This document shows positions 30,412 to 36,025 of a stretch of DNA of 36,477 nt, one piece after another. This DNA comes from a virus. Each line of letters begins with the position of its first letter. Positions within the stretch are counted from its first letter, which is position 1. Both the position numbers and the translations under genes were made by a program. The stretch lies in the IMG/VR virus record IMGVR_UViG_3300034418_005035, positions 1 through 36,477 of that record. One strand, 5' to 3'. Below the pieces are notes generated by a model. The model was given only the letters and a program-made list of their open reading frames with translations. It was not told where the DNA came from and ran no database searches.

Positions 30412-31413
30412 TCAGTCGTCTACACGAATCATGAAGTTCAAAACAAAATACGGTTGAACCACATCAACATTGAAAGCCGTACCGTCACCCGTGCTGTCAG
30501 AAGTCACCGTCGCGGGACCGTTCGTCGACAAACCGGTCTTGGGTTGTGTTGAATAATCGGCCTTGTCATCCGTTGAAAGATCGGTCTTATCGTAGGTAGA
30601 TAAACCAGTTTTTTCTTCCGTATTGAACGCAGGCTTGTCTGACACCCCACCAGAAATCGTGATAGCCGGAGTTTTGCTATCGGTAGTAAAAGCGGCTGCG
30701 TCAGTTGCCGAACCTCCGCCGTGACCAGAAGCGGCACCACCAAAAGTACCAGCGTTGGTACGCACAACAATGCCTCCGGAATGGCTATGGGAGCCCTGAG
30801 ACGCGGTGATGTTGTGGCCGTGTCCATGAATCGGAACAGAGTGCAAGTGATTGGGGATGCTGTGGTTGTGGTTAGGAATCGTATGGGCATGATTCGGCAT
30901 CGTATGGGAGTGATCCGCAACGGTATGACTGTGATTCACACCATGCGTATGACCCGGAAGATTCGTCACAGCCAACGTAATCGAATCAGTCGCAGAACCA
31001 CCCGAACCACGCAACGAGTAACCCGTGCCAGAACCAACCGGCACACGCTGACGCAAATCCGGCAACGTGAACGTCCCACCAGACACCCCGAACACCGCAG
31101 CCAACAACGGATAATCCGCATAATCAACCGTCTGACCCTGACACAACAACCAGCCGGTCGGTGCAGCCGAACCAGCAAACATCGACACCGTACCCACCGG
31201 AGCGTTCTTCTCCGCCTGAGCCATCCGGTAATCCAACGACGAAGTCACCGCGCTGGAATCAACACCAACCTTGGCTTGAAGGGCACTCAAAGCGTCATGG
31301 ACGTTTGAGTGCATCGTCGCATGGCTGACACCACCAGACGGACCAGTTGATAACTGGTCCGAACCGGTCGGGTTCACATACGTATCAAGAGAGCCGGGAA
31401 AACTGGTTGCCAT
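30412..31413 (-). CDS. tail fibre with collar domain, fibre 3 (333 aa)
   Basis: The N-terminal 65 residues (MATSFPGSLDTYVNPTGSDQ ... HSNVHDALSALQAKVG) are shared with two other fibre genes here and should be the tail-attachment module. Residues about 75-135 are a phage tail collar domain (VGTVSMFAGSAAPTGWLLCQG, LPDLRQRVPVGSG). A His-rich repeat follows (HTHGVNHSHTVADHSHTM and similar), like the metal-binding HxH strands of T4-type short fibres. Near the C-terminus KTGLSTYDKTDLSTDDKADY repeats in seven-residue steps. It recognises or stabilises at the cell surface. Confidence 0.8.
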   Translation of the reverse strand: MATSFPGSLDTYVNPTGSDQLSTGPSGGVSHATMHSNVHDALSALQAKVGVDSSAVTSSLDYRMAQAEKNAPVGTVSMFAGSAAPTGWLLCQGQTVDYADYPLLAAVFGVSGGTFTLPDLRQRVPVGSGTGYSLRGSGGSATDSITLAVTNLPGHTHGVNHSHTVADHSHTMPNHAHTIPNHNHSIPNHLHSVPIHGHGHNITASQGSHSHSGGIVVRTNAGTFGGAASGHGGGSATDAAAFTTDSKTPAITISGGVSDKPAFNTEEKTGLSTYDKTDLSTDDKADYSTQPKTGLSTNGPATVTSDSTGDGTAFNVDVVQPYFVLNFMIRVDD

Positions 31414-31437
31414 ACTTATTCAGCCGTTTCGTTACCC
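31414..31437 (-). promoter_or_regulatory. late promoter of fibre 3
   Basis: Minus strand GGGTAACGA (GTAACGA at 31,435-31,429), six bases, TGAATAAGT, then ATG. It is a weaker match in the AT block but very close to the endolysin copy. Confidence 0.7.
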
Positions 31438-31469
31438 GACGGTTCACCAGTAGTGCTAGAAACAGCCAT
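31416..31469 (-). CDS. possible 17-residue coupling peptide
   Basis: ATG at 31,469 overlaps the chaperone stop (TGATG) and the frame MAVSSTTGEPSGNETAE ends with TAA two bases before the fibre-3 ATG. It covers the late promoter. It may only carry ribosomes from the chaperone gene to fibre 3, or be fortuitous. Confidence 0.25.
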   Translation of the reverse strand: MAVSSTTGEPSGNETAE

Positions 31470-31732
31470 CAGTTGGCCTCCGGTGGGTCAGGGAACTCTA
31501 CGTTCGGCCAGTCAGGATGAGCAGGTAAATCACGCAACTCCTGACGGTACGCGATCCACGCATCACGATCACCGGGAGCATCAACAGCGACACGCCAGTC
31601 AGATTGACTGAGTAGCGCATCCCGTTCATTACGCTTCATCGAAATATCAAGTTCAGTTGTGTCGAATAGAGCGTCGTCTTGCTCTTCTTCCCAAACTTCT
31701 CCTGTCGCGGCATCATGTATTGTATTTTTCAT
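31469..31732 (-). CDS. tail fibre assembly chaperone B (87 aa)
   Basis: The C-terminal half has the phage tail-assembly-chaperone signature: KRNERDALLSQSDWRVAVD, then DAWIAYRQELRDLP and PDWPNVEFPDPPE. ATG at 31,732 overlaps the fibre-2 stop (TAATG). These small proteins fold or mature the fibre encoded just upstream. The 5' half is distinctly AT-richer than the 3' half, so the gene may be a recombination product. Confidence 0.8.
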   Translation of the reverse strand: MKNTIHDAATGEVWEEEQDDALFDTTELDISMKRNERDALLSQSDWRVAVDAPGDRDAWIAYRQELRDLPAHPDWPNVEFPDPPEAN

Positions 31733-33321
31733 TATGCCACTCCATAAATCTTGACCGACCCGTATGGTGCCCCATTGTAGAATTGTATTCCGGTGATGTC
31801 CGATGTTGTTGCACAATAACCATGTGCCCACAAAGAATAAACATCATTGCCCCCCACATCGTGACCCGCGGAGGATATGTGAAAAGATGGGTGATCTCCG
31901 GTGTGTGGGCCCGTTATGTCCATGACCATTCCACCATACGGGTAGTACGAGCCAAAGATAGCAACTGAGGCCCCCTGACCATTTTGCCTTCCGAAACTTC
32001 CGTCAAGAAAGTATGCCGAGTAATAGCCAGAAGTGATTGCTGTATTGCTGCTATTTACGAACCTAAAGTAGGTCCATGTTGTATTTCCGTTTTGCGCTGC
32101 GTCTATAATTATCCTGTAGTGGGTCCAATTGCTACCGAAGACGTTCAAGAACGTGCTCGTCCCCCCGCCTAAACTTCCGGCGTACACTAGGGCCATGCCA
32201 ACTTGTGCGCCTTTTGTTCTCAGGTAGCCCTGTGCGTTGATGTCACCGTTGGCATCCAACGTGTACGACGGCGAGTTCGTGCCTATGCCAACTTTTCCAT
32301 CAGGCTTGAACGAGGTATTGAGACTAAAAGCCGACCCATTGTAGTGAAAAAGAGATAATACGTCCCCTTCAAGTTCCCGAGGGCCGTTTAGATGCCAATA
32401 AGAATTATCGTTATTGGAATGAAAGTTGATGTCATTAGGGTAATTTCCCGCTCCCTCTAGATGCAGCCTCCCACCGTAGTGAAAGATATCAGACGATGTT
32501 CCGCTAACTCCAACGTATATGTCGTCCCCAGCACCACCCAATCTGGCTCGTCCGTTTACATCAAGTTCGTAGGCTGGTGACGCTGTACCGATACCGACAC
32601 GATCATTCGTTGAATCAACATGCAACGTATCCGTGTCAATAGTCAAACCACCAGCAACAATATTGTTCGGCACATCATTAGAACGACCAGCACCCAACAC
32701 CAACACCTCACCAGTGGAAGCATCAGCCCGAACCACACGCCCAATCTTCTGCACCAACTCCGACGCACCCGTCGGACGCACATTCGTCAAACCACCCGAC
32801 ACCGCGACATACAAACTGTCATTCACCGAATACGACGACGTATCCATCTGACGGATAACACCAATAATTGTCGCAGAACCCTGAGCATTATCAGCCAAAG
32901 TTTCATCCAACAAACCCAACGCAGGCATAGTGCTGGCTGTGCCAGCCAACGAAGCCTGCACCTCCACAGCCCCCGAAGCCCCAACAGAACCAGTCGCATA
33001 CACAGGAGTGCCCTTAGACAAAGACCCACCCGAAGTATTCTTCACCCGAATGTGAGTCGGCCCCTGAAGATCACCCACAAACTCTGTTGCCGTGACAGTA
33101 CCGTCAACCTCCAACTCCGTTGAAGGTGACGTAGTGCCAACACCAACACGCTCATTGACATCGTCAATATGCAAAGGTGCCCCATCCAGCAGAGCGGTTT
33201 CGATTGCTTCAACAGCCGAGTTGACGTTCGTATGTAGAACGTCGTGAGGCGGGTTGTCCAGCCGGTCTGTTGCTAGGGGGTCGGGGAATGAGTCGACGGA
33301 GGTCGGAAAGTTCGTAGTCAT
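31732..33321 (-). CDS. tail fibre 2 with VGIGTxSP repeats (529 aa)
   Basis: The N-terminal 45 residues (MTTNFPTSVDSFPDPLATDR ... HTNVNSAVEAIETA) match the attachment module of the other two fibres. Three segments of the type RVGVGTTSPSTELEVDG, RVGIGTASPAYELDVNG and KVGIGTNSPSYTLDANG recur at about residues 58, 244 and 346, a known motif of beta-helical phage fibres. The C-terminal 180 residues are Tyr/Gly/Asn-rich beta sheet and probably bind the receptor. DNA for the C-terminal half is markedly AT-richer than the N-terminal half, a sign of module exchange. Confidence 0.85.
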   Translation of the reverse strand: MTTNFPTSVDSFPDPLATDRLDNPPHDVLHTNVNSAVEAIETALLDGAPLHIDDVNERVGVGTTSPSTELEVDGTVTATEFVGDLQGPTHIRVKNTSGGSLSKGTPVYATGSVGASGAVEVQASLAGTASTMPALGLLDETLADNAQGSATIIGVIRQMDTSSYSVNDSLYVAVSGGLTNVRPTGASELVQKIGRVVRADASTGEVLVLGAGRSNDVPNNIVAGGLTIDTDTLHVDSTNDRVGIGTASPAYELDVNGRARLGGAGDDIYVGVSGTSSDIFHYGGRLHLEGAGNYPNDINFHSNNDNSYWHLNGPRELEGDVLSLFHYNGSAFSLNTSFKPDGKVGIGTNSPSYTLDANGDINAQGYLRTKGAQVGMALVYAGSLGGGTSTFLNVFGSNWTHYRIIIDAAQNGNTTWTYFRFVNSSNTAITSGYYSAYFLDGSFGRQNGQGASVAIFGSYYPYGGMVMDITGPHTGDHPSFHISSAGHDVGGNDVYSLWAHGYCATTSDITGIQFYNGAPYGSVKIYGVA

Positions 33322-33594
33322 TTAGAAGTCCCCCGGTGGAGTTGGCGGCACAGCATCTTCTGGCGAAAGCACATTTGTTATGTCTCTCAACTGCTGCCTA
33401 TATTCCTTCCAAGCATTTCTCCGCTCGTCTGACATGCCGTTGTCTGGTATCTGCGTCCAATCACATTTTGCCAATGCTGCATTACGCCAAAACCTAATCC
33501 ATTCCCACTTTGTGCTTTCGTCCCATAGCACTGGATTGCCATTTTCGTCGTATGTCTGCGCCTCTAACGGTGGGTTGAAATCACTAAATGCCAT
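33322..33594 (-). CDS. tail fibre assembly chaperone A (90 aa)
   Basis: The sequence NAALAKCDWTQIPDNGMSD followed by RRNAWKEYRQQLRDITNV fits the phage tail-assembly chaperone family. It lies between fibre 1 and fibre 2, ending one base before fibre 2, and is paralogous in layout to chaperone B. The whole gene is AT-richer than most of the window. A weak Shine-Dalgarno sequence (GAGAGA) precedes ATG 33,594. Confidence 0.8.
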   Translation of the reverse strand: MAFSDFNPPLEAQTYDENGNPVLWDESTKWEWIRFWRNAALAKCDWTQIPDNGMSDERRNAWKEYRQQLRDITNVLSPEDAVPPTPPGDF

Positions 33595-33606
33595 CTTTTA
33601 TCTCTC

Positions 33607-34461
33607 TCAGGTCTTGATGATGTAGTTCAAGGCAACGTATGGCTGAAGATTGTTATGGGCGTTGCCGCCTCCGGTGTTTTGGTTGGTTGCAGTCGTACTG
33701 TTGTTTGTAGCGGTTGTGTTTTGATTGGTCGCTGTTGCACTATTCACCGTTACACCAGAACTAGACCAGCCACCACCAGAACTTCCCGACGTAGATAGAG
33801 TGTTAGTCCAGTAATAAGCGTTTGCGTACGTATTCGGGTCTAACTGTACGCCAACATATCCAGTAGCCCCTGACCATCGCGCTACCTGAGCGTGGACGTG
33901 CCCGCCGTTGCTTGTAGATGCACCGTGAGAGTGCGAATTCTGCGTATGGGTATGTGCATTCTGCGTATGGGTATGCGAATTCTGCGTGTGGGTGTGAGAC
34001 GGCATCTCGCTAGTGATGAGAATATGAGACTTCTCGCCACCAGAATCGCCCAGATTATCGAAGTCAGCATCCGTCGGATCAATACCTACAGGGACCCTGC
34101 CCTTCATGTTCGGCAAGTTGAACGTAGTGGAACCGTCACCAACCCCGTACGTTGTACCCAACACAGCAAACAATGTTGCGTAAGTGGTTCTGCTGACCGC
34201 AGAACCATCACACACCAACCAACTCGCATCAGGGCTAGAGGCCCCAGCAAACGGGATAACTGAACCCACCGGCATCGCTGACCGGACCAAATAGTCCAAC
34301 GACGAAGTCACCGCCGAACCATCAGCACCAACCTTCGCCTCAAGAGCCTCAACAGCATCATTCACATCAGCATGCTGAGAAGCATGCGGAACCGAAGCCA
34401 GCGTATCGCTGGTCGTCGGATTCGTAAAAGAATCAAGCGAAAACGGAAAGTTCGTAGCCAC
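33607..34461 (-). CDS. tail fibre 1 with collar domain (284 aa)
   Basis: GTG at 34,461 starts the shared attachment module (ATNFPFSLDSFTNPTTSD ... HADVNDAVEALEAKVG). Residues about 67-130 are a tail collar domain (MPVGSVIPFAGASSPDASWL, FNLPNMKGRVPVGID). The HTHTQNSHTHTQNAHTHTQN block is a His repeat for metal-linked trimer strands. A second Thr/Asn repeat (ATNQNTTATNNSTTATNQNT) comes before the conserved fibre end NLQPYVALNYIIKT. Its partner is chaperone A. Confidence 0.85.
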   Translation of the reverse strand: MATNFPFSLDSFTNPTTSDTLASVPHASQHADVNDAVEALEAKVGADGSAVTSSLDYLVRSAMPVGSVIPFAGASSPDASWLVCDGSAVSRTTYATLFAVLGTTYGVGDGSTTFNLPNMKGRVPVGIDPTDADFDNLGDSGGEKSHILITSEMPSHTHTQNSHTHTQNAHTHTQNSHSHGASTSNGGHVHAQVARWSGATGYVGVQLDPNTYANAYYWTNTLSTSGSSGGGWSSSGVTVNSATATNQNTTATNNSTTATNQNTGGGNAHNNLQPYVALNYIIKT

Positions 34462-34463
34462 CG

Positions 34464-34847
34464 TCAGTCAAGCGTCAACGTAAGCGACGTGATCGTAAAC
34501 GTGTCACCAGCAGCAACCGTCGAAGACGAGTTGAACGCACCAGTCCACACACAATCATCAGTCGGCTCACCAGACCCATCAACCGCATTCCCATTCCACA
34601 ACGACCAATGCGTCAACGTCTCCGCCGTCGACACATTCGTCCACGAAACAGACGAAGTCAAACCCATCGAACCACCAGAAGCAGCATTGAACGAACACGC
34701 CTTGAGCGTGTTCTCCCCAGCCGCATTCGCAGTCCCATCCTCACCCGGATCACCCGTATGCAACTTCAAATACGGAGACGACACAACAAAAGCCGTACCA
34801 CCAACCGCATCCAACAAAGCGTTCTCAGCGAAGTTACTAATGCTCAT
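34464..34847 (-). CDS. phage tail fibre-associated protein, LHTGDPG type (127 aa)
   Basis: The N-terminus MSISNFAENALLDAVGG followed by YLKLHTGDPGEDGTANAAG marks a widespread small structural family found next to tail fibres. The remainder is beta-rich (SVSWTNVSTAETLTHWSLWN) and ends in a strand. ATG at 34,847 overlaps the stop of the small zinc-ribbon gene (ATGA). It is likely a virion surface or tail protein. Confidence 0.75.
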   Translation of the reverse strand: MSISNFAENALLDAVGGTAFVVSSPYLKLHTGDPGEDGTANAAGENTLKACSFNAASGGSMGLTSSVSWTNVSTAETLTHWSLWNGNAVDGSGEPTDDCVWTGAFNSSSTVAAGDTFTITSLTLTLD

Positions 34848-34975
34848 TCCTGCACATCCTTAGGAATCTTAGGTTGCGGCTCACCGTCGCAACAACTGTC
34901 TTTAGCCCCACACGAAGGACACCTCCACCGACACTGAGTCGGCGGATACTCCATGCCGCACGCATAGCACTCCAC
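34844..34975 (-). CDS. small zinc-ribbon protein (43 aa)
   Basis: GTG at 34,975 is the last base group of a late promoter, so the mRNA should be leaderless. The 43-residue product has CYAC, then CRWRCPSCG and SCC, giving four or more Cys in ribbon spacing (MECYACGMEY at the start). It overlaps the next gene by four bases. There is no ATG alternative near the promoter, which supports GTG as the start codon used in the related copies. Confidence 0.65.
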   Translation of the reverse strand: MECYACGMEYPPTQCRWRCPSCGAKDSCCDGEPQPKIPKDVQE

Positions 34976-34997
34976 TAAGAAAGCCAAATCGTTACAC
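34973..34997 (-). promoter_or_regulatory. late promoter before the zinc-ribbon/fibre unit
   Basis: Minus strand GTAACGA (34,995-34,989), six bases, TTTCTTAGTG. The small-terminase TAA lies in GTAACGA and the GTG start codon is the end of the motif. Confidence 0.75.
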
Positions 34998-35420
34998 CGC
35001 CCTCAGCCGAGAATCCCGCTCACGGGCAGCCATAGCACCAATCAACTCATCCAACTCCTCATCAGACAACTGAGCAGCCTTACGATCAGTCTTCACCTCA
35101 ACCTGAGCAGGAGCCATCTTATCCATCGCCTGCAACCACAACTGAGCCGCCCTAACATCCCCATCCAACGCCCGAGCATGCAACGTATCCAACACGTTCT
35201 GCGTGCGCTCAGGCGACCCCTGAAACGCCCTAGAACGCTGCTCCCACTCCCGAGCAAACACATCCTTCTTCTCCCACCGCCTCAGGGTCGACACGTCGAC
35301 ACCTAGGTGGTCAGCGAATCCTTGCTTAGACGCGGGGTTCCGTTCACTGGGTGCGGTACATAGCCAGTCCAGATACTGTTGCTGCCGTCTGTCCAGCCCC
35401 AAATCTTCTTCATGTGCCAT
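34992..35420 (-). CDS. terS: terminase small subunit, probable (142 aa)
   Basis: It is the first gene of the virion arm. Residues about 30-50 form a helix-turn-helix (SKQGFADHLGVDVSTLRRWEKKD), as in the DNA-binding domain of small terminases. The C-terminal half is helical (VLDTLHARALDGDVRAAQLWL) and ends in acidic SDEELDELIGAMAARERDS, the pattern of oligomer-forming small terminases. It would recognise the packaging site. Other genes separate it from the large subunit, an uncommon order. ATG 35,420 or GTG 35,423 is the start, without a Shine-Dalgarno sequence. Confidence 0.75.
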   Translation of the reverse strand: MAHEEDLGLDRRQQQYLDWLCTAPSERNPASKQGFADHLGVDVSTLRRWEKKDVFAREWEQRSRAFQGSPERTQNVLDTLHARALDGDVRAAQLWLQAMDKMAPAQVEVKTDRKAAQLSDEELDELIGAMAARERDSRLRAV

Positions 35421-35445
35421 CACTAGATAGGCAAGATCGTTACCC
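35421..35445 (-). promoter_or_regulatory. late promoter of the virion arm
   Basis: Minus strand GGGTAACGA (GTAACGA at 35,443-35,437), seven bases, TATCTAGTG, then ATG. It is the head copy of the leftward module. Confidence 0.8.
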
Positions 35446-35500
35446 CGATCTTGCCCGCAAACAGTTCACTTCGGCACGACGCAAACCAGCCCCCATTGAT

Positions 35501-35524
35501 GTAACGATGTCACCTATAAGTAGT
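35501..35524 (+). promoter_or_regulatory. rightward copy of the late promoter motif
   Basis: GTAACGA (35,501-35,507), seven bases, TATAAGTAG: a good match on the plus strand, back to back with the copy at 35,421-35,445. RNA would start near 35,523 and reach the small gene at 35,568 and perhaps the early promoter region. Confidence 0.65.
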
Positions 35525-35567
35525 TTCCCGTGGAGGGGGGGACTACAGGGGGGGAGGAGATAGTGGC

Positions 35568-35684
35568 ATGCCTCCGTACCTGAAGATTGACGGAGTCAAT
35601 CACCGAACAGCCAAGCACATGTCACGGGGTAACCCGGAACGGGTAACCCCGAAACAGAACAATACCGAACAGTTCATATCCTGA
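35568..35684 (+). CDS. small basic protein (38 aa)
   Basis: ATG at 35,568 has a strong Shine-Dalgarno sequence (GGAGGAG, 8 bases upstream) and lies about 45 bases after the rightward late promoter. The 38-residue product (MPPYLKIDGVNHRTAKHM at the start) is basic and polar. GGGGTAACCCG and CGGGTAACCCC within the gene form an imperfect inverted repeat. The combination of promoter, ribosome site and stop codon suggests a real late gene; no family was recognised. Confidence 0.5.
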   Translation: MPPYLKIDGVNHRTAKHMSRGNPERVTPKQNNTEQFIS

Positions 35685-35944
35685 GAACCGTAAACCGGAC
35701 GACCCGCAGGAGTCCCTTCATCGGTGCGTGGGTGGGGGGCCCATGCGCCCCCTCGCAGGCCCGGGTGTTCGATCGATGACTGGCAGGAACCGGCCCCGCC
35801 ACTGGCCCGGTGTCCCTGCAGGGACACTGAACCGGCCCCAACTAGCCACACCACGACAGCGGGCAGCGGGCAGCACGACCGGGCAGTGCCGAGGGTGTCG
35901 GCGGGCGGGCGGGCATGCTGCGGGGAAGAATGTCGGGGCAGGTC
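35685..35944. other. GC-rich intergenic stretch upstream of the early promoter
   Basis: No convincing gene. It holds a complete copy of the dispersed palindrome (35,811-35,826), short repeats of GGGCAG and CGGG (35,858-35,930, for example GGCGGGCGGGCGGGC), and G-runs near 35,728-35,760. Reading frames on both strands have shadow-like composition. It may hold an operator, an origin or the packaging start. Confidence 0.4.
35811..35826. repeat. dispersed palindrome, copy 5
   Basis: Perfect TGTCCCTGCAGGGACA, with flanks an 18-bp palindrome (35,810-35,827), about 120 bases upstream of the early promoter at 35,945. Confidence 0.9.
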
Positions 35945-35975
35945 TTGACAGTGCCCGGGTGTGTGTGCGCATAAT
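35945..35975 (+). promoter_or_regulatory. early promoter P0 (TTGACA-19-CATAAT)
   Basis: A perfect -35 TTGACA (35,945-35,950) and CATAAT (35,970-35,975), 19 bases apart. The start near 35,982 coincides with a stem-loop. It drives the HTH gene at 36,026. Confidence 0.7.
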
Positions 35976-35980
35976 GTCTA

Positions 35981-36002
35981 CGTCGGGCAACACCGCCCGG
36001 CG
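35981..36002 (+). other. stem-loop at the 5' end of the P0 transcript
   Basis: CGTCGGGC (35,981-35,988), loop AACACC, GCCCGGCG (35,995-36,002), with one G-U pair. It has the same position as the hairpins after P1 and P2. The Shine-Dalgarno sequence AGGGAG comes 10 bases later. Confidence 0.55.
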
Positions 36003-36025
36003 CATACACAAGGGAGACACCCACA

